NCBI GenBank assembly: GCA_019095985.1
Contig: CM032665.1
Span: 30,061,565 to 30,125,564, forward strand
Length of the DNA: 64,000 nt
DNA from: Streblospio benedicti
Lineage: Eukaryota; Annelida; Polychaeta; Spionida; Spionidae
Direction: 5' to 3'
Shown: piece after piece, positions 23,479-35,341 of the stretch
How the letters are laid out: every line of letters starts with the position of its first letter
How positions within the stretch are numbered: the first letter of the stretch is position 1
The notes under the pieces: model-generated
What the model saw: only the letters and a program-made list of their open reading frames with translations
Databases searched by the model: none
Told to the model about the DNA's origin: nothing
Made by a program: the position numbers and the translations under genes

Positions 23479-24947
23479 GGTAGTTTTCCCGTTGCAATGG
23501 ATTGTGTTGTGTGATGTCTTTGGACAGGCATGTAGTGTTGATGCACCTTTTTTTTTTACTGCATTTATCATTGGTTGAATTGCATTTTTGTTCTTTTAGT
23601 AAAACAAAATTAAACTCTGGCCGATGTGGGAAAGTGTTGCGCTTCTATTCAAATGGCTATGCAAACTCCTGCCTTGATTGAAGTATGACAATTTAAAGAA
23701 AGTCTTAAACCACTCAGTTATGCCATAAACACCAAGATCCTTTCCATCATAAATCAAACCCAATGTTAAGAAGTGCGCTGTGGATGTATTTACTGAAACT
23801 GAGGGTCTAATGAAGTGCTCCGTCCATCCTGGCTGGAACAGTAACTCAACCTTATCGAATTTGGCGCCGTTTTGTCCGCTATATGGACGTCCTGATTGGC
23901 CGAGAGGGTGAGAATTGTAGCAGTTGCGTCTAATGAGGCAGTAAACACGTCAGAGTGGCAGATTACGTGTGAGGTGCACAGTGCAACGGCTCTATTGGGA
24001 CCAGGGCAGGCGCCGGGCCTCTTTAAATGGTCTCTTCATGATGGCGTCAGAGAGAGAAATTGTCTGAGTTATTTAATTGTGATGGTCTGCTTCAAAAGGT
24101 AGTATTAATAGGCACATATATTATATGTTGTTCTATGTTTTAACTATATATACTGATTAACTCCGTATGCAGATTACATTACCATTATTATTGAAATAAT
24201 TAACAGCTATATACAGCATGTTTGTACTCTTTGAAGTTTGTTTTCGAGTGTATAATTATATTTTAATTCCCACTTTTAAGTAGAATCATTCCTAGGTTAT
24301 TTTTTTCTCTTCGTGTCAACTTGGAATGGAACCACGAATTATTGTCTTAATATAGATCAGGTTTTCATAGAGATGGCCGTAGCTGGATATTCTAATGTAC
24401 ATCCACAAATACAAAACGATCCATTATCGCCTGTACAATGACCACTAACAGCCACTTCAGAACTGACCACTCTATGCCCCGAGAGTTCAGCCGACCTCGC
24501 CTTGGGGTGAGAAGAGGTGGAAAATCTCCTTATACGGCCCATGCTCTGTCTATATTATTGATGGACCAATTAGATGCACTTAAGTATTCTACGCAACGGG
24601 AGGATTTACTAGAACTGTTAATAGTCTACAATCTATATGTCAGAACTACGTCAATATGCCCGTAATGCTAATGCGGTTGTACGTAAGTGGGGCAACAAGT
24701 AAGTAATAGAAGCAGGCAGGCAGGCATTAAATAACGGGCAGGCAGCCAAGTAGACATTTTTAGTGTTTAAGTGTTTCCCACGCACCTGTCTATCACGGTT
24801 ATTGAGCAAATGATCATGCAGAGGCCAATGGTTCGCTAAAGTTCATTTTGACTGGCGAGGTTGTCAAAACTAGTTGAAACTTGCACCTATTTTCCACGAA
24901 TGTCCTCATGTGTCATTGTTGTTGAAAAAAAACCTGACTGCTATGAC
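23479..24947. other. Non-coding, with TIR-element fragment
   Basis: ATTGTCTTAATATAGATCAG to TGGATATTCTAATGTA (24329-24402) is a TIR-family fragment. The open frame at 23896-24102 is in a slightly GC-richer patch but has no domain or splice support. Confidence 0.35.
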
Positions 24948-25095
24948 TACAGTGGAACCTGCAATTACGAATAACAACTGCCCCTCCACTGCAGCCTAAT
25001 ACCATTTCCCCCGGTTATCCAAAGGTGTCAGACAGAAGAGACCATCTCTCTATTGTGAAGCTCCCAAGTGGTCCCATGATAGAGGTTATACCGTA
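24948..25095 (-). mobile_element. TIR element (MITE-like), copy 16, inverted
   Basis: TACAGTGGAACCTGCAATTA at the left, AGACCATCTCTCTATTGTGA in the middle and GATAGAGGTTATACC at the right match the family in reverse orientation. Confidence 0.6.
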
Positions 25096-25261
25096 TACGA
25101 CCATTTAAAATCCCATGATCATATAAAGGCCCATCCAAAATGTGGTACCATGTCAAAATCGTTACCATTGATTTCCAATGCGAACGCACGTTCATGTATC
25201 AGCCCATCCCCTTAATTGACAAATAATAATAATAATAGCCCATGTGCATTTGCATGGTCGC

Positions 25262-25559
25262 CTACGGTAGTGATTTTTTCTTTCTTTTGAACCATTGCCT
25301 CCCATGACCACTGAATACATCATGTACCCCCAATATCGCCCACTGTATGCTCGTCATGCGCGCAGATGTGAATCTCCGTGACGTCCTGACATCTCGTGTA
25401 TTCAGAGGCCCATCTGGATTTGATTTTTCCAGGCCTTTCTTCAATGCAGCCAATCCATCAAATAGATTTGATAAAGTTGCCGTGCTGAATGCAGGGGAAA
25501 GGGGACGGGCACTGGTGAATAGCAATCACTACGTGGCCCCACAAATACATGTCCAATAG
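25262..25559. other. Coding-like patch open on both strands
   Basis: A GC-richer patch carries open frames on both strands (+ 25347-25559, 70 codons; - 25262-25525, 87 codons). Neither translation matches a family I know, and no paired splice sites frame them. One may be the real frame of a decayed or retroposed gene; I cannot choose between them. Confidence 0.2.
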
Positions 25560-25722
25560 AAATCGACAGCAGGTGGTCTCAATAGAGAGGTCGTATTTCC
25601 ATATGTGCACTGCAGTATCTTTATTCAATGAAGTGTTGGGACAGCAACACTTTGTCTTGTTATGAAGACGGTTTTTTCTTAGAGATGATCTTATTTAGAG
25701 GTAAATGGGAGATTCTACTGTA
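25556..25722 (+). mobile_element. TIR element (MITE-like), copy 17
   Basis: GGTGGTCTCAATAGAGAGGT near the left and GGGAGATTCTACTGTA at the right are family hallmarks. The left terminus is diverged (CCAATAGAAATCG). Confidence 0.65.
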
Positions 25723-27085
25723 TTTGCTGCAAAAGCAAACAATTCCCTAGTGAGTCTCCTTTTACCCTTGTGCCGGTATATTAGATACCCTAGTCCGCAT
25801 ATGAATCACAAGTGACAGTTTGCATGAATAGAATAGCAGACATGCCTTGTAATGTGAAAGTAAAAACAAAGTAAAATACTCTGGACCTAGTTTCTTGTGA
25901 GTCAATATGCGTTGGCTAAATTAGGTTGGAAAACTTGCTTAACCTTTGACAGCGTTGCTTCTTAGGCCCTAGACACAGATTTTACAGACCATGTATAAAG
26001 AAGTGAAAGGGTATTTATTCGTCGTTTACATTTCATCCCACATGCACAAAGCTCCTATTGGTTATTGGTTCATTATAATTTCCCATAGCAAAGAAAACAC
26101 ACACTTTACCATCGTGATAACATTCTTTAGTACCCTAAACCAGCCGTCATTACAAATACGTGTGTATATACGAAGTAATTATGTAGATATAAATACATTA
26201 TTGGATTTCATCCCATGTACACAAACCATTGGGCCTTACGGCATCACAGCTGCCTTTCATCATCTAACAAAAGTGCACACGTTGCCCTAGTCAAAAGAAG
26301 AAGCTTAAAGTGCAACACCCAGTAACAAACATCTGCCATAAAACAGAAAGGCCTACGTGACTTGAGGACTATTCTCTTCACCCAAGTGACCTTCACATTT
26401 AAAAGTGAGTGTCTCAAAAGTAATGATACTCCGCCTATGGCGATAACTGGTAATGGCAGTACCCGGGGAATGTTCACACCATTGCAACTTCCTGTAAAAT
26501 AGATAGTAAGTTATTAGGATGTTTACACGTGTAAGTAGCGTAAACCGATCTTAAAGGACAACGTGGGGTGTAGAATATAACGTTTTATCATCCACTCATA
26601 TTCACGTCTATACAGTTAAAGCATGATAAAATCACGTAATTGGATATAGAGCTATATCTTATAGCGGGAAGTTTATATCATCGCCCGAAACTGAACTCTA
26701 TTATATATACGTGCAACCAAAGTAGTTCTCTCTTACGTGAAACAAAAACGGCCAAGTTGCTTAGCAATACAAATATTTTTGTCCCGCAGTTTATTAAATG
26801 CTACTGTAAAGCCTCGTGTGACATCACAGTCTTGTTCTAAGATTTCTGGAAGTCAGAGAGTTCTTGTGTAATTGACCATTCTTTTATACACTACGTGATG
26901 GGCCACAATGGCTTATCCTTTCACATAGTATCCATGTAGCCGAGTTTGGAGGTTGCAACATGCTCAAGGTTTAGTTGCACGTACAGGCCGCTGTTTAGCT
27001 TAGACGTAGAGGCCGGCTTTGGACGGCAAGAAAAGCGCGATAAAACAGGATACACGGTACTGTTGTAATGTAACAGGGATATTAA
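25723..27085. other. Non-coding, nothing recognised
   Basis: No exon or repeat recognised in this mostly AT-rich stretch. Confidence 0.35.
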
Positions 27086-27195
27086 GGGGTATAAGGGGTG
27101 GGATGTGGGGAACAAGGACGAAGGGGGGGATGTGGGGATTCAAACGAAGGGTTTGTGTGGGGGTGGGGCTGAAAACAATGGGGATGTGGGGGGAA
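27086..27195. repeat. G-rich imperfect repeat of GGGATGTGGGGA type
   Basis: Units related to GGGATGTGGGGA recur about every 20-40 bases. The first part, 27086-27110, has four G-runs separated by 1-5 bases, which fits the G-quadruplex pattern. Confidence 0.6.
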
Positions 27196-27431
27196 ATTGT
27201 TAAAACAGATGTGTATCGGCAATAATACAATCAGGGATGTGGGAAATATTTTTACCCATTATATACCCCCCTTTCCACCCCAACTCATATATCTGCCCAT
27301 AGACTGCACTGACCAATCTCTTAGAAGAGATATAGAACTATACATCTAACAGACTCTCGTCTCTTCAACAGTGGTCATAACGATACAAGTGAGACCATAC
27401 AGCTATAACAGTCAAATAGATGGATATATGC

Positions 27432-27486
27432 CATAACTGACCAATAACTTACCCATAACTGACCAATAATTGACCAATAACTGACC
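27432..27486. repeat. Short tandem repeat of ATAACTGACCA
   Basis: Four imperfect units of CATAACTGACCAATAA-type sequence lie in tandem. Confidence 0.75.
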
Positions 27487-28066
27487 ACAGCCTGCAGATG
27501 ACTGTCATAGAATGCACTAAACCAGCCTTACAGACATCCACCACAACTCCTTCAATACTGCACATCATTCGGCCACAGTAAGCCAATTGTGGCCGGGTGC
27601 GACTTTTCCCAGCTTATGGCAATGGGGCATTTACCAGAAGCCCCGGTCGTTATGCGGGCAAAGTGGTCACTTACTTCCGCCCGCCCCGCTGCTACGGGGG
27701 CAGTTACAGTGTACGCATCGTGGGTCCACGGGTGTTTCTTTCACAATGCATTTGAACATGCTGATAATGACTACCAAGTGGGTGGCTAATGGTGCTTTTT
27801 CTGTACTTTTTACACTGTATGTAACTGGGGTCAGTGGCAACTTGGACTTGCCACATCAGCAAGAAAATAACAAGCAAATAGTCAAAATTTTGCCCCAGTT
27901 TATATAGCTTAACCGTGATATTTGAGCTGAAGCGGATCTGAGTGGGGAAATTTGATTTGTTTGTATGAGGGGTTAATTTCAATCAGTCGTAAATTCTACA
28001 AAGATATAGAGATGTTATAAATGATAGAACCAACATCTTTTTTTAATTCACATTTTAATTAAATAT
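27487..28066. other. Mostly non-coding, with an uncertain GC-rich patch
   Basis: The patch at 27585-27790 is GC-richer and open in two plus-strand frames. The absence of a domain, a strong acceptor or conservation leaves it unassigned. Confidence 0.3.
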
Positions 28067-28090
28067 TTTCAACCTTGCGGTCATCTTCAG
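28067..28090 (-). ncRNA. Partial hammerhead-like core (Penelope-type end)
   Basis: On the minus strand CTGAAGA is followed by TGACCGCAAGGTT and GAAA. The middle folds as GACC/GGTT closed by a GCAA tetraloop, the arrangement of a hammerhead core around stem II. I could not find convincing stem I or stem III partners, so this is a remnant at best. Such motifs are known at the ends of Penelope-like retroelements. Confidence 0.35.
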
Positions 28091-28156
28091 AATATAATGT
28101 AAAATGAACCAAAATAAATTACAAAACAGGACTGCTTTCAATATACATGAATATAA

Positions 28157-28302
28157 TACAGAACATGAATCAATATAGAGATGGTCTCTTAATTACGGAT
28201 ATCTCTGGTGGTCATTTGTGGAGATGTGGGCGCGCAGGAAATGGACTTATCATAGAGGTGGTCTATTTACACAGGTGGTCATACTTTGGATATTATACCA
28301 CA
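28157..28302 (+). mobile_element. TIR element (MITE-like), copy 18
   Basis: AATATAGAGATGGTCTCTTA, GCAGGAAATGGACTTATCAT and AGAGGTGGTCTATTTACACA are in family order; the ends are diverged. Confidence 0.55.
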
Positions 28303-31300
28303 GGATGTACATGAACAGGGGTGATTGCCGATGTGTGTGTGTTTTTTTCTGTAAAATGGTCTTCGTGGAATGTTAATGGAGCTTTATGGACATGCTAACA
28401 TTTTCATGGGTAGATTTTAGTTGTCCTTTAATGTCTGTTCCTCTCATAAAGGGCAGGTCGGACTGACCCGCCATTAAGATTCTCAAGCCACCAGACCTGT
28501 GTGTCTTCTAGTGTCATGTAGTTGTTTTGTCTGTTAGCTGTTCCTTCTTACTAAATTTTACGAAAGTGGCCTTTCATGATGCACCTTGATTTGCCTTTAG
28601 AGAATGGGTGGGTAATTTTAGCAACATCTATGTAACACAATCCTTTATTATAAATGGACATCAAGGAGACGCTAGCAGCAAGAGCAGGGAGGTAATGTAA
28701 TGTAATGTACATAGCAAAAGCACCTAGGTGCATTGATAATGATCTCTTTTAAGCTCCACTTGCAAGTGACTCTTACGGGCATAGTGTGATGTATTCTGCT
28801 TTACTTTCACATTCATTTTTTTTAAAACAAACCTTGCTCTTAGCATTTCATAAAGACAAGCGACTCAGATTTTGTATTTCAACTATATATAGGCAGCATG
28901 TGTGGAGGCGTTATTATTTACAGTAGAATTCACAATTAGAATCACCTTTATACACTAGGAGTATCAGATATCAAATTGGCATCTGAAATGTTTCACCAGA
29001 GATTGGATTATCATAAGTTAATAATTTATGTGACCTAAAACAAACAAATTTAACCCTTAATGAGTAATTTTTAATATGTATTTATTTTAAACCAAAAGGA
29101 TTTTATGCATGTACTAGAATTTGATTTATTTGTGATTGTCATATAAAAGTGCAAACGGACATCATGCAAATCTCTTTTAGCAATGCTTGGTTTGATCTTT
29201 GACGTCCTGCACATCGCGTGATCATTAAAAAGCCTGTGACAACTCAGACTTTGTCTTCAAGGTATACTTCATACTAGACATCAGGCATCATGTTTTATAC
29301 ACATTATTATTTAAAGTAGAATTCCAAATTAACCCTTATCAAAACTTAAATCCTTTGAACCCACCTCTCTATACTTTTTTTTTATATAACTAAATCAATC
29401 ATTTCTTCTTTTCATTTTAAACAAAACCACCATGTCTGGCTGTTTTGCAGGACTGATGATTTTCCGATTTGGATAAATATTAAGACGTACGTAAGAAGTT
29501 TTGATTGGGGTCTGCTAACCCTAAAAACACCCGTAGAAACAGAAAATGGAGGCAATGACGAAAAATTTGATTGAAGTCATTTAATGAAGTAGGCACTCAT
29601 ATCTGTGAAAGTAAATAATGAATCAAAATTATTTCATTTTGTTAAACATAAGGTTGGACAAAAGATTAGTCATTTGGGTCCACATCGTGCCCATTTGCAA
29701 GATGGTCATAAAGAACATTGGGTTGTTCATAATTTGCCCTATTAAAATATGTATATATTAAAAATCGTAACTATTTATACGTTTTTTTATTTGACACATC
29801 ATAATTATCGTAATAATGTATTTATACCTCAGAAAAGATCCTTGACCTCATTCACATCAAAAACCTGTGATTGGTCGGAATATTAATGAGCAATAAGGTC
29901 ATAACCGCATCTGATACTCATAGTGCCTCTACACAGAACACACATCTATAATAAGACCACTTTTCTGGTCCCAATATTTCATAAAGAAAATTCAAGTCGT
30001 TCAGACAGTGTGTTCTCAATTGTGAGTGCACGTATACTCAGTCACCATGTGGTGATGTGTTTTCTTTACCTTTCGTTACTTTTTTCTTCACATCGGTGCA
30101 TATGTTATCCGCCCTCGACTCAGCAGCTCTAATCCTTGCACCTCATAAACTCAGAACTAGACACGTAAAATGCACCGTAAAATTTGTCTCGTCTGGGTCA
30201 TAGTTTTACTAATAAAATAAGGTCACTGAGTAACATTTTTATTAGAATGAAACAATAAGAGATTAAAGTCCATAGATGTGTGAGACTACACGATTGTGAA
30301 GTATTTATCAGTGTTGGTGTTATCATTTAGTCTTGATCATTGTACGAAAATGACCAGTCACTTAGAAATGTAAGCAGATTTTAATAAAAGTAGAACACTA
30401 ACAATAAAAAATGCATTATACGATCAGCCGTACATGTATGTATTAGTCAAACGACTGTTTCTACGGTACATGTGTAGTCATAACGTCTTCATTGAGTGAA
30501 TACTTGAGGGGATGTGTGGATTACACACTCACAAAACACGTGTGCATTTGTATATATTATACTCATACTGATAGAACATAGGCAGTTTTAACATATAGAA
30601 GGTGTTCATCAAGTGGAACCAACCAATCTTCAATCGCCAACGACGGCCCTGATCACAATTATGCTTTGGAAATGTTGCGCACCAGGACAGTCATATTATC
30701 TGACGACGGGTGCGTTATGCAGAGACGCCAAACTTTTTTGTCTACTAATCAGTATAGTAAGTACTCTGATGTATCCAACTAGTGTTTTCGTCAATGTGAA
30801 TATCATTGCTGGCTTCATGCCATAAAACTACATTACTATTTCAGTAGAACAAATTACAAACCTTTTTTTTAACAACCCACACCTTCTCAAATGCACCATC
30901 TCTGTAATGAAACCACTTGAGACCGAATCCATTTCTTTGCGATAGAGATGATCTTCTACTACGGCTCAATCCCTACCCCCATCATCATATCAAGCTCCGG
31001 CATCTAATCATCATATATCTAGTTTTATTCAGTTCACGACTCATCAAGAATAAATGTAACACCGAATACGTATACATACAGTGTTACGATGATACAGCCT
31101 GAAAAAAGATGCCCCAAAACGGAAGATGCCATACGCATTGGCAAGAAAATCCCATTCGATAATCCCTAATGCCAACAACTTCCTGTTTATAGCCTCACAG
31201 CTAATCCCCCGTCTCCGCCAGACACATAACACGTGCCTCTGTTGAGAGCCTCACAGTGGTATTTATACATCCGCCGAAAGTCGTACAAATGACCCTACAA

Positions 31301-31311
31301 GGGGTCAGATG
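28303..31311. other. Long AT-rich gene-poor stretch
   Basis: No exon with support was seen. CTATAATAAGACCACTTTTC (about 29946) and CTCTGTAATGAAACCACTTG (about 30900) are TIR-family scraps. Confidence 0.4.
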
Positions 31312-31745
31312 ATTTTTATTTATTTATTTTTATTTAATTTTTTTGCCGTATGTACAAAAGATATTAATAATATAAAATTCAGGTAATTTATCATAATCAT
31401 AAAAACAAAAACATTTAAAATCACATATATAAGTAGTAATATAAATGGCTGGGGAGGAAAGAAGTGGATTACTTATCAAGTTCCTCCCCATGTGTATAAT
31501 ACTTTTATGACTATAAAATTATAATAGCATTTGCTTCACAAATTGATTAAATCAGTGATAGAAACAACAACTCACATTAGTCCTATGACGTGTGTAAAAT
31601 ACAAACATGAAGAAAGTGACATTTTGATTATTTATAAGTTATAATTTCCTGTACAGTAATCCTTAAATAGTTTGTTTTTATAAGTGAAATAAGTTAATGT
31701 ACAGAATAAATAAAATTGGTCCAAGAATTGACAAAACACCGCCAT
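31312..31745 (-). mobile_element. Deleted LINE 3' end with reverse transcriptase scrap
   Basis: Read on the minus strand, 31680-31740 encodes GVLSILGPILFILYIN, the conserved reverse-transcriptase block found in LINEs as GxPQGSxLGPxLFxxYIND, with a stop codon shortly after. About 350 bp of non-coding sequence follow, containing GGGGAGGAACTTGAT and TTTCCTCCCC, and it ends in an A-rich tail of AAATAAATAAATAAAA type at 31312-31340. The rest of the RT domain and everything upstream are absent. This is an internally deleted copy or the survivor of a very truncated insertion; it cannot move by itself. Confidence 0.65.
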
Positions 31746-32696
31746 TTTATCTCTTGTTCACTGGCAAATACAGGTGTCAAGGGGGATAGGGAGGGAGGGA
31801 GTGGGACTGGGTGATTTTATGGGTTTGGGGTGTCAATAGCAGGCATATTAAAAACATGACAATGACATATGTTATTGGAAAGAGGGGGAGTGGAGTGCTC
31901 TGTGGTTCTTCCCATATTGTTACGCAATACAAAAGTGAGGAAAATTTGTCTTCAATGCAGTTGCAACTTGCGGTAAAGTGTTGCATTGGGGACACATGTA
32001 TGAAAGATATTATAGAACGTTCTACAATATCTTTGCTCATATTCATCTTCCTAGAAGATGTCTTCATTAAGGTGATCGTGATGGTAATTTATGTTATGGT
32101 ATGCATAGTGCAGCTTATTCTGATAGACAAGTATTGGAAAGGTTTTTCTTTTCTAGGGCGTTGAAATGCAAGTCTGCCAGACGACAAACGAACAACTCGT
32201 TGCCATCTTGTTTCTTGAAACCCATGGCAGGTCCTACAGAGGTTCTATTTGTGCCCGACCAGAAGGGCAATTTTAGTCGTTTCCAGGACATTTTAATGCC
32301 ATCTATATTCTAATTAGGAATATGGCCAAACAAAAATTGTAGTGCATTTATAGGGTCAGTCTAAATCGCACGTGTAAGACATCAAGTCAGAAAATAAAAC
32401 AGTCAATTCAATAATTTCAATGTCAACGGGGTAAAGCCGTGGGCATAACTAGGGGGTTATCCGAACAATGATGGAGGCATAGTTTGTCGATTTAAAAATC
32501 TTAATTATACATTTTTAATTCCTAATTTATTGAGTTTATGATTGGGGGTCCATTAGGACTCCAGATGTTTCTTTTTATGATAGCTTTTATGCGCTCGGTA
32601 TTTCTTCTTTTCCGTTTACGAAGTAGTTACTAGAACTATTGCCCTTTTAAAGGTCTGACGATTACTTGATCTAGTTGAAAAATACGATCCACATTA
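31746..32696. other. Non-coding, nothing firmly recognised
   Basis: The plus frame 31811-32164 (117 codons) is open across a G-rich repeat scrap (GGGTGATTTTATGGGTTTGG) and has no domain. No gene is called. Confidence 0.35.
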
Positions 32697-33520
32697 ATTA
32701 TTTTATTGGTGTTGACACTTGGTGAGAACAGACAATGCAAGGTGCACTGAAAAAAATAGTAAAGAAAACGCAAAGGTTGTTCAATACTTTTGACCTATTT
32801 ATTACGGTGTAGCAAATATTTTGCGACATTTGGTTGGGAAAAAAAGAACAATGCACTGTGTGAGTTTGCATTGAAACTCTCGGGCCACCATAAGACACAA
32901 ACACGTGCACTCGATTATATTATCCTTCAAATTATAGGTTCCATAATGATCGTAGCCTAAAACTGATCTATTACTCTTTATAGAGGGGGTCTTTCTCGGA
33001 AATTCTACCATATACAATCAACTGCAAACAATGAGCATAATACAAGGAATAAAAGATTACCGATCTGGCATGAACATTGTATTGATTTCCATTATTTTAT
33101 TGGTGTTGACAATTGGTGAGAACAGACAACAGGAAGGGTGCACTGAAAAATATATATTTAAAGAAAACGTTGTTCAATATTTTTGACCTATTTATTACTG
33201 TGTAGGAAATGTTTTGCTACATTTGGTTGGAAAAAAATGAACAATGCACTGTGTGAGTTTGCATTGACATGTCAAATGTCAATACGGCTGTACTAGGCCA
33301 TTCACCCCTGGGCCACCATAAGACAAACACGTGCACTCGATTATAGCATCCTTCAAATTACAGGTTCCATAATGATCGTAGCCTAAAACTGATCTATTAC
33401 TCTTTATAGAGGGGGTCTTTCTTGGAAATTCTACCATATACAATCAACTGCAAACAATGAGCATAACACAAGGAATAAAACGTTTGGACCGAGAGCATGA
33501 ACATTGTATTGATTTCCACT
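32697..33520 (+). repeat. Tandem duplication, ~400 bp unit, two copies
   Basis: The unit starting ATTATTTTATTGGTGTTGAC at about 32697 starts again at about 33092, and both run to CATGAACATTGTATTGATTT then CC (33087 and 33520). Blocks such as TCCATAATGATCGTAGCC and CTGATCTATTACTCTTTATA are identical. The second copy has an extra ~45 bp segment near 33270-33310. High identity implies a recent event. No reading frame is shared. Confidence 0.9.
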
Positions 33521-34342
33521 AGTGTACACATCTTTTGCCGCTCAATTAGTGTCAACAGGAAGGGGTGCCGGATATTTATATTTCATGTTACCCCCATTGC
33601 ACTATCGTTAGCTAGGTGAAAACCAGATTAAGACTTGGAGGTCGGGACATGATCGAGATCTACGTGGGACCATATCGAATTCTTATCCAGTCTCAATAGG
33701 TGGGAGCTGGTCGTATTCTGATCTTCGTGAAAAGTCTCTGTCAAAAGCGGAACTAGACCGCGGCAATTTAGTTCCACGCATTTGCAGCAGAACTAGAAAA
33801 GTGATGAAGATTTTAAAAATCAATATTTTACTTTTGGTTGACCATGTCTTTACCTATTCGAAACCACGTCTGAATCATGTCTGGACCATATCAGGAGCTA
33901 GATTTAACCTAGTCTTTCGGGTGTTGACCATGTCGGGGCAGTGTCTCCATTCCCTGTTAGCTTAAGACTAGGTCACAACTTGGTATGGATCCCCTGCTGC
34001 ACTATCTTAAGTCGCCATGGTCGAGATCGTGTATAAACCACGTCTGGATCTTGTCTGGATCTTGTCTGGATCGTGTTGCCCAATTTAGTCTGGACCTGGT
34101 CTTTACCACATATTTTTATATGGCGACGGTGAGTGGGCAAAATGTTTATGTAAAATATTTGCAAAAATGTCTGTATCTGGTCCTCGATATCTTCTCCAGG
34201 TGCCAACTAGGCAAGGAGTAGGTCACTATAGTGCAATGGGGGGGGTTATATCATAAGCATTCGATTCTTTAAGATTGGACACTGTTACCATTTGTATTGT
34301 GTGGAGGGCTGCGATACACGAGTTTGAAGACATTTTACCAGT
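33521..34342. other. Upstream region of gene copy A, with GTCTGGAT repeats
   Basis: The segment 33640-34110 holds a degenerate array of ACCACGTCTGGATCTTGTCT-like units, with three perfect tandem TCTTGTCTGGA units at 34045-34075. From about 34290 the sequence becomes related to the region upstream of copy C (GTGTGGAGGGCTGCGATACA versus GTGTCGAGGGCTACAATAGA), so this is the duplicated 5' flank and likely holds the promoter. No clear TATA box is seen. Confidence 0.5.
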
Positions 34343-34406
34343 ATGATTATGACGTCCATATATACATTTGTGTTTGTGCTTATCCATTTTGGCTTGAGGA
34401 AAATAT
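34343..34406 (+). CDS. Copy A exon 1: signal peptide
   Basis: ATG opens MIMTSIYTFVFVLIHFGLRK followed by I, a short N-terminus with a hydrophobic core, ending in phase 1 at a perfect GTAAGT donor. The same 64 bp exon occurs in copy C with only conservative changes and the same donor. The trailing T joins GC of the next exon to give Cys, so the mature protein probably begins near CCDVVVPK. Confidence 0.7.
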
Positions 34407-34755
34407 GTAAGTATACTATCTACGCATTTAAAAGTTCTGCTTCTTCTCTTTAATTGTATAAAAAGAAAAAAAAAAGAAAAAAACAACGAACACACTTGGC
34501 TTGCTGTATGCTATCACACTATCTCAGTGACGTGCAAAATAATTTTGATGATATTTTGTAATATTTGCGTGGGAAGGATTGGGGGGGGGGGGATGTAAGT
34601 CCCAAGTTGGACAAAGTCCAAAAAGAGGGTTGTTTGACTTCAAGGACATGGGTTGTGGGTGATGTGGGGTTTCTTGATCCCTTATAACCCTCATTTCTTC
34701 TTTGGCTGACAATAGTAGCACGTGAGGAAGGTGTAGGAGGCGTGAATAGCTTGAT

Positions 34756-35268
34756 ATGAAAACAGAGCTTTCTCATTGGCTGGCTATGCTTGGCTGCGCA
34801 TTGTTCCACATTTCGTGGTTGGGACTGATTGTGCTGTGCTATGGGCGGATGACCCCATGGCCACCGCATTTGCAACGGCGGTCACACGGCAGTCTGTGTT
34901 TGTTGTTTTGCACTGTAGCTGATATGTTTGATAACTTCACAGATCACAAATTGAATTTTCTTGACACTTTACTGGTACACGTGGCCTTTGCCAACTCAAA
35001 GTCACCACCATTTGTTGGGAGCAGATTGACACCATCATTCCAAGCAGCTTTGGTACCATGCTGGTCTCACCTTAACGCACGCTATTTATCTCTGAATAGC
35101 AAAGCAGGTGCACAGTTCATAAACGTATTAACAATTGTACAAATAGCACTTTGTTACACAGCGAAACTTGGCAATAGTTTAGCACTGACCAAAAGATTTG
35201 AAATGATAAAGTGGCAACGGATTATACATGTAGGTGTAGCGTATGCTGTTCTCTGTGATATCACATGA
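34756..35268 (+). other. Intron 1 of copy A, with a 170-codon chance open frame
   Basis: This is the longest open frame in the window, but it lies inside the intron between two exons that are conserved in copy C. The homologous DNA in B (from 48618) and C (from about 59920) is recognisable but shifted in frame and interrupted. I therefore treat it as duplicated intron, not a gene. Confidence 0.55.
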
Positions 35269-35341
35269 CAAAAGAGATCAAACCAATTACAATGTACATG
35301 TATAAGGTTCAGCAGATCACTATCAGACTGTGATGTTTCAG

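Noticed and set aside
34756-35268. 170-codon open frame, longest in the window
   Set aside because: It lies in intron 1 of copy A, and the matching DNA in copies B and C does not keep the frame.
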